A stretch of DNA of 64,000 bases from DATAUD01 sp035511075 (GTDB lineage Bacteria > Verrucomicrobiota > Verrucomicrobiia > Limisphaerales > Palsa-1400), in assembly GCA_035511075.1 (NCBI GenBank), contig DATKFW010000059.1:1-64000 (forward strand), written 5' to 3'. The position numbers and the translations under genes were made by a program. How positions within the stretch are numbered: position 1 is the stretch's first letter; each line of letters begins with the position of its first letter. The notes beneath the pieces are model-generated. The model was given only the letters and a program-made list of their open reading frames with translations, made no database searches and was not told where the DNA came from. Below, one piece after another: positions 8,149-18,100 of the stretch.

Positions 8149-8881
8149 GGAACCGTATCGCTGGCTGGAGGCGGTGGCCAACCGCCGCGAATACGTGCGC
8201 GAACAGCTCAAGGGCGGATCGCCCGTGCTGGCCGCCAGCCTGCCCGAGGGCATTTTGTTGCTGGGCGTGGGCGGGGGACAATCGAAAGTTTTTGAATTGT
8301 TTGATCGCCAGGCGCTGGCGGGGTTGGGGCATCCGGCGGACATTGAGAAGATTCGCCAGGCGGCCATTGACGCCGCGCACGTCGAGTCCTTTACGCGCGC
8401 GCCGGAGGACGTGAGTTTGCGGCGATTGGTCGGTTTCGGGCTGGGGCCGCAATTGAAGACGAACTTCGAACAAATTTTCAGCGCGCCCTATCTGGTTGAG
8501 TTGTTGCTGGCCGAATTGGCGGCGGAGCCGGCGCACGATTTGCTTTTTCGCCTGCATTTTGACGGCTCGTACCGGATGCAATTCGGGGGCGCCGTCCTGG
8601 CCGCAAGCGATCCGGAGGCGGAGAGCGCGGGGCAGAAATGGCTCAACGAATCCGTCAAGAATAAAACGAGCCGGGCGGAAGTGGCCGACGTTCTGTTGCA
8701 GGCATGGTGGTGGCAGTCGGATAGCAAGTCCTTTGCCGATCCGATGCCCGATGAAGCGGGGCGGCAGGCGGGCTGGCGGGAGGCCGTGAAGGGCAAGGTG
8801 GTGGAAGCCGGCTGGCTGGCGCGGCAAAGCCGGCGCCCGTCGCGTTACCAAGCTTTGACGATTACGGAATTGGGACTTTAA
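8141..8881 (+). CDS. prcA: 20S proteasome alpha subunit
   Basis: 246 aa. The N-terminus has YRWLEAVANRREYVREQLKG, the helix that lines the gate of the core particle, then SPVLAASLPEGILLLGVGGG, the first inner beta strands of the proteasome fold. No catalytic threonine is present, as expected for an alpha subunit. The C-terminal part contains a Trp-rich stretch (LLQAWWWQSDSK) that differs from actinobacterial PrcA. The assignment rests on the fold-level motifs plus its position directly after prcB and before pafA. The outer alpha ring should dock a ring ATPase (ARC/Mpa type), whose gene is not in the window. Confidence 0.93.
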   Translation: MTEEPYRWLEAVANRREYVREQLKGGSPVLAASLPEGILLLGVGGGQSKVFELFDRQALAGLGHPADIEKIRQAAIDAAHVESFTRAPEDVSLRRLVGFGLGPQLKTNFEQIFSAPYLVELLLAELAAEPAHDLLFRLHFDGSYRMQFGGAVLAASDPEAESAGQKWLNESVKNKTSRAEVADVLLQAWWWQSDSKSFADPMPDEAGRQAGWREAVKGKVVEAGWLARQSRRPSRYQALTITELGL

Positions 8882-8906
8882 GGAACGCCGAGGGCAGATT
8901 GGAGTT

Positions 8907-10343
8907 ATGAACCGCATAGTTGGCCTGGAGACCGAATACGGATGCCTGACCAGCGATTTTCCGGGCACACCCAGCGCGATCACGCGGGTGCGCGATTGGA
9001 TTTTCAAGGATCAGCGCTTTGGCCTTATCGACGTGCATCAGCGCGATTGGGACGAGCCGGCCGGAAACGGCGGGTTCCTTTTCAACGGCGGCCGTTGCTA
9101 CATCGACATGGGCCACCTGGAGTATTGCACGCCCGAGTGCCTGGACCTGCTGGATGTATTGCGGTTCGACCAGGCGGGCGACTCCATCCTGCTGCACGCT
9201 CTCAAAGCGATGCGGCTGGAGCGGGAAATCAATTTCATCCGCAATAACATCGACCACTATTCGGGCGCGACCTTCGGGTGCCACGAGAATTATCTGGTGC
9301 GCCGTTCCGCTCCGTTGTCCGAGGCCAATGTTCATTCGCTGCTGGCATTTTTGACATTGCGGATGCTCTACGTCAGCGCGGGGCGGGTTGGCGCCACGAT
9401 GGCGGCGGAGTCGCGCGGAGAACTGGCGCGGCCCGGCGCCGAGAGCGTTTTCCAAATGAGCCAGCGGGCCGACTACATCAACAACGATTTGTTTGAGTGG
9501 GTGCAATTCAACCGCGCCATCATCAACACCCGCGATGAGCCGCTGGCCGACGCGCGCAAGTACCGCAGATTGCACCTGTTGCATGGCGACACGAACGTTT
9601 TGCCCACCAGCCTGCTTTTGAAAGTGGGCACGACTTCGCTCGTGCTGGATTTGCTGGAGATGAATTGCCTGCCCAAGACTGTGCTGGCGGACGCCGTGGC
9701 CGCGTTTCGCAATCTATCGCATCAACCCGACGGCCCGTGGCTGGTGCCACTGGCCGATGGCCGTTGCGCCGAGGCCGTGACGCTGCTGTCCGAATACCAG
9801 CGCGCCGCCAAAGCCGAATTGCACGGACGCGACGCGGAGACAGACGCGCTTATATCGATTTGGAGCGACGTGCTCGAGGCGCTGGCGAGCGACCCGGAAT
9901 TGCTGGTGGGCAAGGTGGATTGGATAACCAAGCGATGGCTGTTGCGCCAGTTTTGCGAAAAGGAGGAAATCTCGTGGAGCCATCCGTGGTTGAAATCGCA
10001 GGATTTGGAGTATCATCAAATCGATCCGGCGCGCAGTTTGGGTCTTGCGCTGGCGCAGAATCCGCCGGGTTGGGACATACCGCACAAGGAAGTCACCCAG
10101 GCCGCCGCGCTCGCGCCGTCCAATACCCGCGCCGCAGTCCGATCGCATGCGATGCACCTTCTCAAAAACGAGGGCTGCGCTTACTATATCGACTGGGAGA
10201 TTATCGGTGCCGAAGGCGGCAACTCATTGCACATGCTCAACCCTTTCGACGTCGGCGCCAAAGATGCCGAGACTTGGATTCACCTTTTGAACGAGACAAA
10301 CGGCAAGACCTCCCGCCGCAGCAAAGTCGCCACCGGCCAATGA
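8907..10343 (+). CDS. pafA: Pup/UBact--protein ligase PafA
   Basis: 478 aa, ATG 25 bases after prcA. This is a glutamine-synthetase-like ligase that uses ATP to join the C-terminal Glu of UBact to substrate lysines. The motifs are IVGLETEYG at residues 4-12, GGRCYIDMGHLEYCTPE with the presumed catalytic Asp67, FGCHENYLVR, and INTRDEPLADARKYRRLH. The deamidase Dop is a paralogue of PafA; 'KYRRLHLLHGDTN' and 'LKVGTTSLVLDLLE' fit PafA slightly better than Dop, and the position after prcBA is the usual place for pafA. Dop identity cannot be fully excluded by eye. Confidence 0.92.
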   Translation: MNRIVGLETEYGCLTSDFPGTPSAITRVRDWIFKDQRFGLIDVHQRDWDEPAGNGGFLFNGGRCYIDMGHLEYCTPECLDLLDVLRFDQAGDSILLHALKAMRLEREINFIRNNIDHYSGATFGCHENYLVRRSAPLSEANVHSLLAFLTLRMLYVSAGRVGATMAAESRGELARPGAESVFQMSQRADYINNDLFEWVQFNRAIINTRDEPLADARKYRRLHLLHGDTNVLPTSLLLKVGTTSLVLDLLEMNCLPKTVLADAVAAFRNLSHQPDGPWLVPLADGRCAEAVTLLSEYQRAAKAELHGRDAETDALISIWSDVLEALASDPELLVGKVDWITKRWLLRQFCEKEEISWSHPWLKSQDLEYHQIDPARSLGLALAQNPPGWDIPHKEVTQAAALAPSNTRAAVRSHAMHLLKNEGCAYYIDWEIIGAEGGNSLHMLNPFDVGAKDAETWIHLLNETNGKTSRRSKVATGQ

Positions 10344-10358
10344 ATCGGAGGGATTGCT

Positions 10359-10814
10359 CTAAGTCGTCCCGACCATGGCGCGGGCGGCAAAACGGCCCAT
10401 GTATTCGGCCTCGGCGATGACATTGCCGAGCATGGCTTCCTCCAGATCGAGCCGGGACGCTCCCCGCGACAACGAAAGCTGGTCATCGAGCGCGTAAAGT
10501 TTGAAGAAGTAACGATGTTCACCGGAAGGCGGCCTGGGACCGCCATAGCCGGGCTGGCCGTAGTCGTTGCACGCCTGTTGCATTGTCACTGTTCTTTCAT
10601 CGCTGATCTCGCGAGTGTCGGGCGGAATGTTGTAGGCTAGCCAATGGGTAAAGGTTCCCTGCGGCGCGTCCGGGTCATCGACGACAATTGCCAGGCTCTT
10701 CGCGGTTGCGGGAACATCCTCGAAGCGCAACGGCGGCCTTTGATTGCCACCGTCCTTGCTGTACTGGTCCGGAATCGTGCCTCCCTCTTCAAATGCTGGG
10801 CTGGTTATTCTCAT
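10359..10814 (-). CDS. YbhB/YbcL family Raf-kinase-inhibitor-like protein (PEBP)
   Basis: 151 aa, the normal length for the bacterial phosphatidylethanolamine-binding-protein family. Key ligand-pocket motifs are visible: VDDPDAPQGTFTHWLAYNIP near residues 46-65 and the later YGGPRPPSGEHRYFFKLYAL. The biochemical role of these proteins in bacteria is not settled. The gene has one of the clearest ribosome binding sites in the window: AAGGAGG seven bases before the ATG. It is convergent with pafA, with 15 bases between the stop codons. Confidence 0.93.
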   Translation of the reverse strand: MRITSPAFEEGGTIPDQYSKDGGNQRPPLRFEDVPATAKSLAIVVDDPDAPQGTFTHWLAYNIPPDTREISDERTVTMQQACNDYGQPGYGGPRPPSGEHRYFFKLYALDDQLSLSRGASRLDLEEAMLGNVIAEAEYMGRFAARAMVGTT

Positions 10815-10930
10815 AATCTGTCCTCCTTAGTCGCATTAGGATACTCTGTGCCAAGCGGTTTGCAACCGGGATTTTCCCTATTTGATGGTTCGAGATTTGT
10901 ATGTTTGATTAGCGGCTGGCGAGGACCATA

Positions 10931-10948
10931 AAATCGGCCTGCGCCGAT
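10931..10948 (-). terminator. possible terminator of the ybbA-ybbP operon
   Basis: On the minus strand a six-base stem ATCGGC/GCCGAT with a four-base loop begins within the ybbP stop codon and is followed by TTTTA. The stem is short and the T-run weak, so efficiency is doubtful. Confidence 0.35.
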
Positions 10949-13497
10949 CAGCCCGTTTCCGCGCGGAGCAGTTCCAGCGGAGGACGTTTGAGAATACCGC
11001 GGCTCATCAGCAGGCCAATGCCGCCCGTCAGAACCGGCAACATCACCAGGGCCAGAACGACTGGCGCGGCTTCGGGCGCGAAGCGGACGTGGAAAACAAA
11101 TTCCGCCAGCGCCCACGCGGCCCCCAAAGCCAGAATCACTCCGGTCAACGCGGCGACGACGCCAAGCCCAACGTATTCCACCAGCAAAATGCCAAATATC
11201 TGGCCGGCCGACGCGCCGAGCGTTCGCAACAGAACGCTTTCCCGCAGCCGCTGGAAATGTCCCGTCACCAGCGCGCTGATGAGGACGAGGATTCCCGTCA
11301 GCACCGTGAACAGCGCCATGAAACGGATGACGAAAAATACCTTCCCGACAATGGCGTCGAGCGTTTGCACGATCATTGTCAGGTCGATTACCGAAACGTT
11401 CGGAAAGGCTTTGACCATCGCGCGCTGCAACCGGGCCGATTGCGCGGTGGAATCCACGCGCGTGACCAGAACGTCCGTGCCCGGCGCGTTTTCCAGCGCG
11501 CCCAGAGGAAAGAGCATGAAAAAATTCGGCTCCATCCGGCGCCAGTTGACCTTGCGCAGGCTGGCGACGCGCGTCGTGATCGGAATTCCCTGCACGTCAA
11601 ACACAATTTCGTCCCCCAGCCCGACGCGCAAATCGGCGGCGATTCCCTCCTCGATTGAAATCGGGACCACGCCGCCGTTGGTAGCGTGCCCGATCCATCG
11701 GCCCGCTGTCACTTGTTCGGCATCGCGCAGATGATCGGTGTAGGTGCTACGGTACTCGCGGCGCAGGGGCCATGAGGCGCGATGGCTTTCCTTGTCGGCC
11801 AGCAAAGACTCGACGTCGCGGCCTTTGATCGAAGCAATGCGCATGTTGACCAGCGGCAATTGGTCCAGCACGGGCAATTGCAGGCCGGCGACAAGGTTGG
11901 AGACGCCGAGCTGTTGGTCCCGCTGGATGTCAAACAGGATGGCGTTGGCGTGGCCCGGTCCGTTGGAGATGAGCAGGTCGCCGGCGAGCATGTGTTCGAG
12001 GAGGGCGATGGATGTGATAAGAAATGTCCCAAGGCCCAAAGAAATGACCAGAAGATGCGTGCGGTTATTGGGGCGGTGCAGGCCGGCCATTCCTTGCCGC
12101 ACGACGAAGGGGAGGGAAGGCTGGAGCCATTTGCGCAGTAGACGCATCAGGACCGCTGCCGTGCCGGCCAGGGACGCAAAAACCACCGCCAAACCAAGCG
12201 TGAAGCCGAGCGCCATGCGCCAGTTGCGCTCCTGGCCGAGGCCGAACCCGAAGAGGGCGGCCAAAAGAAAACCGCCGACCAGCCATCGGAGCGGGTCGCG
12301 CCTGGCGGGGGCCGGTTCCCACGCAACGCGCAACGCCGCCAGGGGTGAAACGCGCCGTATCGAGAGCAGCGGCAGCAGGGCGAAGAGAAGGCAGATGCAA
12401 AAGCCAATCGCGGCGGCCCGCCCCACCGCCAGCCAGGCAATCCTGAATTGAAAATCAAAAGGAATAAAAGACGCCAGCGCCCTGGGCAACGCGCTTTGAA
12501 TCAGCGCCCCCAAAAACGCGCCCAGGAGCGCGCCGACCGCGCCGAGGGCGATTCCTTGCGCCAAATAGACCGCAAAAGTCTGCGAAATGGAAGAGCCGAG
12601 GCAGCGCAAGACCGCGGCCGTGGGAAGTTTTTGCCTGACATGGGTGTGAACGGCGCCGGCCACGCCGATGCCGCCGAGCAGCAGCGCCGTCAATCCAGCC
12701 AGATTCAAAAAGTGGTAGAGATTTTCCATCGCCTGGCCCAATTCCAGTTTTCGTTTCGCGACCGTCTCGGCGGAGAGGCGAAACTGGTCCAGTTGCGGCT
12801 GGATCGATTTGACAAGTTCTTCAACATTCGTGGCGGGCGGGAATTCAAAAAAGACGGTGTACCGGGCCAGGCTGCCATTCCCGCCCAGGCCGGTTGCGGA
12901 CAAGTCTTTCATCGGCAGATAGACGCGGGGAGAAATCAACGCGAGCGCGGCGCTTTCTCCGGGCACTTTTCTGAGCGCGCCGGAGATGGGCGCTGTCAGG
13001 TGTCCGATGCGGACGGTTCCGCCAACCTTCGCATCGAATTGGATCAGCAGGTTTTCCTCGACCAACGCGCCCGCGCCCCGCTCAAAATCCTGGACGGCCG
13101 ATTGCGGCTCGGTTTCAAACCGGCCATAGAAGGGGAATCCTCCGCTGAGGAACCGCACTTCCGCCAATCGCGTGCCGTCGGTGGAGGTAAAGTAGACCAT
13201 GGAGTTGAAGGCGACTTGCCGCGCCTGGCCGCCGCCGAGTTTCGCAAAGAGACGCTCCTCCGGGGGCGAAAAGGGCCGACGCGAAGAAATGGCCAGGTCG
13301 GCCCCGAGCAACGTCTTGGCTTGCTCCTCCACGGCGCGCTCGAGGTTGGCGCCCAGCGACCCGATGGCGGCCAGCGCAGCCACGCCCAGGACGATGGAAA
13401 GGGAGAAAAGAAGCAGGCGGCCGCGGTGGGTCCGGGAATCGCGCCAGCACATGCGCCAGGTCCACGGGCGAAGCAAATGTTTGACAACGCCGGTCAT
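10948..13497 (-). CDS. ybbP: ABC transporter permease, YbbP/FtsX family
   Basis: 849 aa. The layout is a first transmembrane helix near residues 25-50, a MacB-like periplasmic domain, an FtsX core of several helices (about 255-375), further helices near 410-460, a second periplasmic domain (about 500-700) and a second FtsX core (about 715-840). This matches E. coli YbbP, the large permease partner of YbbA. Such transporters are thought to extract lipids or lipoproteins from the inner membrane rather than carry a small solute; the substrate is unknown. Its ATG overlaps the ybbA stop (ATGA). The tesA neighbour is conserved in E. coli too. Confidence 0.92.
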   Translation of the reverse strand: MTGVVKHLLRPWTWRMCWRDSRTHRGRLLLFSLSIVLGVAALAAIGSLGANLERAVEEQAKTLLGADLAISSRRPFSPPEERLFAKLGGGQARQVAFNSMVYFTSTDGTRLAEVRFLSGGFPFYGRFETEPQSAVQDFERGAGALVEENLLIQFDAKVGGTVRIGHLTAPISGALRKVPGESAALALISPRVYLPMKDLSATGLGGNGSLARYTVFFEFPPATNVEELVKSIQPQLDQFRLSAETVAKRKLELGQAMENLYHFLNLAGLTALLLGGIGVAGAVHTHVRQKLPTAAVLRCLGSSISQTFAVYLAQGIALGAVGALLGAFLGALIQSALPRALASFIPFDFQFRIAWLAVGRAAAIGFCICLLFALLPLLSIRRVSPLAALRVAWEPAPARRDPLRWLVGGFLLAALFGFGLGQERNWRMALGFTLGLAVVFASLAGTAAVLMRLLRKWLQPSLPFVVRQGMAGLHRPNNRTHLLVISLGLGTFLITSIALLEHMLAGDLLISNGPGHANAILFDIQRDQQLGVSNLVAGLQLPVLDQLPLVNMRIASIKGRDVESLLADKESHRASWPLRREYRSTYTDHLRDAEQVTAGRWIGHATNGGVVPISIEEGIAADLRVGLGDEIVFDVQGIPITTRVASLRKVNWRRMEPNFFMLFPLGALENAPGTDVLVTRVDSTAQSARLQRAMVKAFPNVSVIDLTMIVQTLDAIVGKVFFVIRFMALFTVLTGILVLISALVTGHFQRLRESVLLRTLGASAGQIFGILLVEYVGLGVVAALTGVILALGAAWALAEFVFHVRFAPEAAPVVLALVMLPVLTGGIGLLMSRGILKRPPLELLRAETG

Positions 13498-14195
13498 GAG
13501 TCGGACACGACCGCTCCCGCCTTGAGGCGGATGACGCGCCCGGTCCGCCCGGCCAATTCCGGGTCGTGCGTCACGATGACGAGCGTCGTGCCGAAGGCGG
13601 CGTTTAGGGCAAACAAGTTTTCGATCACCAAAAGCCCCGTCTCCGCGTCGAGATTGCCGGTCGGCTCATCGGCGAAAAGGATTTTGGGCTGATTGATGAA
13701 GGCGCGGGCCAGGGCGGCGCGTTGCTGTTCGCCCCCGGACATTTGGGCCGGGTAATGGGACAATCGTTCCCCCAGGCCGACGCGTTCGAGCAATTGGCGG
13801 GCGGGCGCGGTCGCGCCGCCGTTGCCGCGCAGTTCCATCGGGACCATGACGTTTTCCAGCGCGGTCAGGGTGGGAATCAATTGGAAACTTTGAAAAACGA
13901 AGCCGATGCTTTCGTTGCGCGCGCGGGCGCGGGCATTTTCGTCAAGGGCGGCGAGGTCCACGCCATCCAGGAGCACCTGGCCCGAGGTCGGCTGGTCCAG
14001 CCCCGCGCATAAGCCGAGCAGAGTCGTTTTTCCGCTGCCGGAAGGCCCGATGATGGCGCAACTGGACCCGGACGGGATGGCGAAATTGATGTCTTTGACC
14101 ACTGTGAGGGAACCGTAGGTTTTGGTCAAATGGCGGATATCGAGAATTGTCCTGGGGCCGTCTGCCTTGCGCGGGTCTGATAACTGGTTGACCAT
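13494..14195 (-). CDS. ybbA: ABC transporter ATP-binding protein, YbbA type
   Basis: 233 aa from ATG 14195, starting MVNQLSDPRKADG. Walker A is GPSGSGKTT, the signature is MSGGEQQRAALARA, and Walker B is ILFADEPTGNLD. It belongs to the LolD/MacB-type ATPases that power FtsX-fold permeases, and the permease gene follows with a four-base overlap. The reading frame remains open further upstream to 14279, but that would run antisense through the tesA start, so 14195 is preferred. A CATAAT element lies nine bases before this ATG on the minus strand, but no good -35 was found. Confidence 0.94.
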   Translation of the reverse strand: MVNQLSDPRKADGPRTILDIRHLTKTYGSLTVVKDINFAIPSGSSCAIIGPSGSGKTTLLGLCAGLDQPTSGQVLLDGVDLAALDENARARARNESIGFVFQSFQLIPTLTALENVMVPMELRGNGGATAPARQLLERVGLGERLSHYPAQMSGGEQQRAALARAFINQPKILFADEPTGNLDAETGLLVIENLFALNAAFGTTLVIVTHDPELAGRTGRVIRLKAGAVVSDS

Positions 14196-14200
14196 TACGC

Positions 14201-14851
14201 ATGAATTATGCGGGAAAGAGTTGGGGGAAAGCGATACTATTGGCGTTGTCCCTGGTGATCGTGACGGCGCCGTCCGCATTGGCGGCGGCGCGCAAAACGG
14301 TTGTCGTTTTGGGCGACAGCCTTGCCGCCGGGTATGGTGTGGAACCGGCGCAGGCGTATCCGGCGTTGTTGCAGGAAAAAATCGACGCCGCGGGGCTGCC
14401 TTTTACAATAGTTAACGCTGGCGTGAGCGGAGACACCACGGCGGACGGGCTGGGGCGTGTGGATTGGCTGCTGCAACGCAGGACGGACGTGCTGATCGTG
14501 GAGTTGGGCGGCAATGACGGTTTGCGCGGCATTCCCGTTGGCACGATCGAGTCCAACTTGCAGGCGATCATCGACCATGCGCGGAAAAAATATCCGGAGA
14601 TCAAAATCGTCATCGCTGGAATGAGGATGCCCGCCAACCTGGGGCCGGATTACGTGGATGCGTTTGCGAAGGTATTTCCGGAAATTGCCAGGCGCAATCG
14701 CGCGGCCCTGGTGCCGTTTTTATTGGAAGGGGTCGGCGGCGACGCCAGCCTGAATCAGCCCGACGGGATTCATCCGACGCCGGCGGGCCACAAAATTGTG
14801 GCGGAAAATGTGTGGAAGGTGCTGAAGCCGGTTCTGGAGTCCGACAATTGA
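14201..14851 (+). CDS. tesA: arylesterase / lysophospholipase, GDSL (SGNH) family
   Basis: 216 aa with a signal peptide (about residues 1-28, ending LVIVTAPSALA), so it is exported. The SGNH blocks are present: VVLGDSLAAGYGV with the nucleophile Ser, GDTTADG, GGNDGLRGI, and DGIHPTPAGH carrying the catalytic Asp-His pair. It resembles E. coli TesA (thioesterase I/protease I/lysophospholipase L1). As in E. coli it is divergent from ybbA-ybbP, which suggests a shared role in lipid handling in the envelope. Only five bases separate its ATG from that of ybbA, so promoters must overlap the opposing coding sequence. Confidence 0.94.
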   Translation: MNYAGKSWGKAILLALSLVIVTAPSALAAARKTVVVLGDSLAAGYGVEPAQAYPALLQEKIDAAGLPFTIVNAGVSGDTTADGLGRVDWLLQRRTDVLIVELGGNDGLRGIPVGTIESNLQAIIDHARKKYPEIKIVIAGMRMPANLGPDYVDAFAKVFPEIARRNRAALVPFLLEGVGGDASLNQPDGIHPTPAGHKIVAENVWKVLKPVLESDN

Positions 14852-14918
14852 TTGAAGAACGGCTGAATTTTGACTAATTTGCCAATAGCCATTGCAACGT
14901 TTTCGCGGGCGCATGACA

Positions 14919-14997
14919 GAATTCTTCGTTCCCTTCGTTTGCTTGGTGTGAAAATTATTCAGTGAAAACAGAAGGAAACGAAGGTAACGAAGAATTC
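14919..14997. repeat. 22-base imperfect inverted repeat in an intergenic region
   Basis: The gap 14852-15170 holds no gene. Arms at 14919-14940 and 14976-14997 begin and end with GAATTC and are complementary at 21 of 22 positions, with a 35-base loop between. The right arm and loop are purine rich with repeated GAAGG/GAAAC/GAAGG units. The structure is too long to be a simple operator and lacks a T-tract, so it may be an interspersed genomic repeat; no second copy lies in this window. Confidence 0.75.
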
Positions 14998-15104
14998 ATC
15001 TAGCCAGAAGTTCCAATGGTCGGTCTCGGGGCAAATGCGCGGGAATTCGCGGTGCCCGAAGAATTCTGTCCAGAACCCCAACGGTTTGCCGGCGGAGTTT
15101 TTGC

Positions 15105-15133
15105 TTGACGTTCAAATTCCTGCGCGGTATTAT
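15105..15133 (+). promoter_or_regulatory. sigma70-type promoter of the LamG/Ig secreted protein
   Basis: TTGACG at 15105-15110 and TATTAT at 15128-15133 with a 17-base spacer. The predicted start is near 15140, giving a leader of about 31 bases before ATG 15171. This also rules out the upstream TTG at 15105 as the start codon, because it is the -35 itself. Confidence 0.75.
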
Positions 15134-15170
15134 TCGCGACGCAAGACGAGAGCAATGTCGGCAGTTGCAC

Positions 15171-18100
15171 ATGAAAATTTGTCCAGTAGGCAGTCCGCCC
15201 GACGGCGGGAAGGAGGCATTTTCGCACAGCGCGCACGGCGTGCGCTGGACGCCGGCTTTGTCCTGCGCGGTTCTCCTGTTGGCGCTGGCTTTCCCTGTCG
15301 CAATTGCGGCCCAGACTAACTGTGTGCCTCCGCCAATTGGCTTGATTAGCTGGTGGCGGGCTGAAAGCAACATGCTCGACCAGTTAGGCAACAATAATGG
15401 CACGTCGTTTGGAACCCCAATTTCCTACGGGCCAGGCGAGGTCGGAACGGCCTTCGATTTCTCTGGGGAGACCGAAGTCGACGTTGGGCCTGCAACGAAC
15501 CTTCAACTCCAAAATTTTACCATCGAAGGATGGGTTAGCGCACCACCGATTGAGTCGCGTGCAGGCACCAGTACTCTTTTTGGGTTCGGCGAGGATGGCT
15601 ATCAATTCGGAATGTACCAGCAGGGGACTTTGTATCTGGCAATTAATCTGGAAAATGACTATGATGGCCCTCAAAATCAGGTTGACTCTACCAATGCGAT
15701 CACAGACACGAATTTTCACCACTTCGCGGCGACCAAATCTGGAAGCAATGTTTGCTTCTTTATCGACGGCATTGGCGAGCCAGCCACAATTTTACCCGGT
15801 ACGTTTCACTATTCCACAGATGCCGGAATAGGAGCGACGGGCGATGGCTACGAGCCTTTTGAAGGAAAAATTGATGAGTTATCCGTTTACGACCGAGCGC
15901 TGAGTTCTGCGGAAATCCAAGCGATCTATAACGCGGGTAGTGAGGGGAAATGTCTTTCGCTGACGTCGCCATACATTTACTTGCAACCTACAAACGTCAC
16001 GGTCTTTGCCGGAAACACTGCCACGTTCACTGTCATCGCCACAGCAGCGCAGCCATTGTTTTACCAGTGGGTTTTTGACGGTACGAATATGCCCGAGGAA
16101 ACGAATGCGACGTTGTTGATAACCAACGCTCAGCCATCGGAGGGAGGAACTTATCGCGTGATCGTCAGCAACAGCTACGATGTTCTTCCCAGTTCAAATG
16201 CCGTTTTGATAGTCGATTTGATACCCGACATTTTGTCCCAACCGACAAACGAGGCGGTGAGGGCCTATTATCCTGCCTCGCTTAGTGTTGAAGCTGTCGG
16301 ACCGTTGCCATTATTGTACCAATGGACATTCAACGGAACCAATATCGACGATGCGACCAATTCTGCCTTGAGCTTTAGCGCCGCGTTGCCGGGTAATGCA
16401 GGGACTTATGCGGTGATTGTCGGGACGGCGCCGAATACGACAAACAGTTCCAATGCGGTCCTCACGGTCAACTTGCTGCCACTGCCGACCATTCTGACGC
16501 AGCCGGCCAGCCACATCGGCGTGGCGGAGGATTACACGACTTTCAATGTAGTGGCGCAGTCGCAGGCGCCGGTGCCGACGTACTATCAATGGAGTTGGAA
16601 CGGGGGCAACTTGACTGACGCGACCAACAGCGGACTGGTCATCAGCAACCTGACGCTCGGCAATGCGGGCACCTACGCCGTTCTGGTCTCCAATCCGTTT
16701 TATTCAACCAACAGCCAGCCGGCGATTTTGACGATGATTCCCGCGCCGACGGGGACTAACCGGATTGTTGCCAACCTGGACCCGAATGAGTTAAGCCGGG
16801 CGATCCTGGCAGGCGGGTCGGTGACATTTGTTTGCGATGGCATTTTTGATCTCTCGCAACCGATTGTGCCGTTGCAAAACGTGGTTGTCGATGGAAGCAA
16901 CCATACTGTTTCATTTTCCGGAGGCGGAACAAGCCAAATGCTGGCGATTCCGCCGGGTGTCAACGTTACACTGCGGAACCTGACATTATCAGATGGGGTT
17001 ACAAATCAAGGCGGAGCCATTTCTAACGGCGGGGTATTAACCGCCAGCAATGTGAACATTGTGGGGAACAGGGTTATCGAAATGGGCGGAGCCATCTTCA
17101 ATCTGGGAACCGTGACGTTGACCAGCGTAATGTTTTCCAATAACACCGCCAGTCCGCAATGGCCTTATTTTACGGGCGGCGGCCCATACGAGGGAGGCGG
17201 CGAAGGATTCGGTGGAGCGCTGTGCAATAGTAACGGCACTGTCAATCTGACCAACGTGATTTTTTCGGGCAATACTGCCCAAGGCTCGGTTTGGGGCAGC
17301 AGCGCATACGGGGGCGGCGTATTTAACGAGGGTGGAGCGATCAATCTTCAAAACGTGTCGTTTAATGACAATGTGGCCCAGGGCGGATCGGCCTCTTCCC
17401 AAGATTGCGTTCAGGGTTGGGGCTATGGCGGCGCGTTGTACAGTTTCGGAGGATGGATCAACGGCAACGCCATAGAATGCACAAACAACGCCGCCTTGTC
17501 GGGTGACGGTATGCCGGAATCCGGCTACGGCTTCGGTGCGATTGGCACACCTGGAGCGGGACAGGGCGGAGCCTTTTACCTGGCCAACTGTGTGGCCGTC
17601 TTGTCCGACGACTCATTTGTGAGCAACTCAGCGAATTGTTCCGCGGCTTACAATGAACCGCCGGTTTCATCCGAGGGTGGCGCGTTGTTCAATTCGGGCT
17701 GGACTGTGCTGGAGGGGGTGGAATTTGTGGGGAACTATTGCGTCGGAGCAACCGGGGCGCCCGGTTGGGCGCTTGGCGACGCGCCCGACCTGGGCATAGG
17801 CGGCGGCCCCGGCGGCGGGGGAATTGGAGGAGCAGTTTACAACATCGGCCTGCTTGTGATGACCAACTGCACTTTTGCCCGCAACGCTGTCTCGGGAAGC
17901 GACGGCGGCCCCGGCAGCTTGTGTTTCGAATGCAACCCACAATTCACCGGGCCTGCGGGCGCTCCCGGAAACGCTTTGGGCGGGGCGCTGGCCAACTTTG
18001 GGATGGCAACGATTGTCGACAATGTGTTTCTGAATAATTCCGCCACTGGGCCGGGGATGGATGTGGAACCGATTTACGGGAACATTCCGGGCCAGTTGGC

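Noticed and set aside
15105..15170. TTG start for the LamG protein
   Set aside because: The TTG is the -35 hexamer of the promoter; the signal-peptide ATG at 15171 fits.
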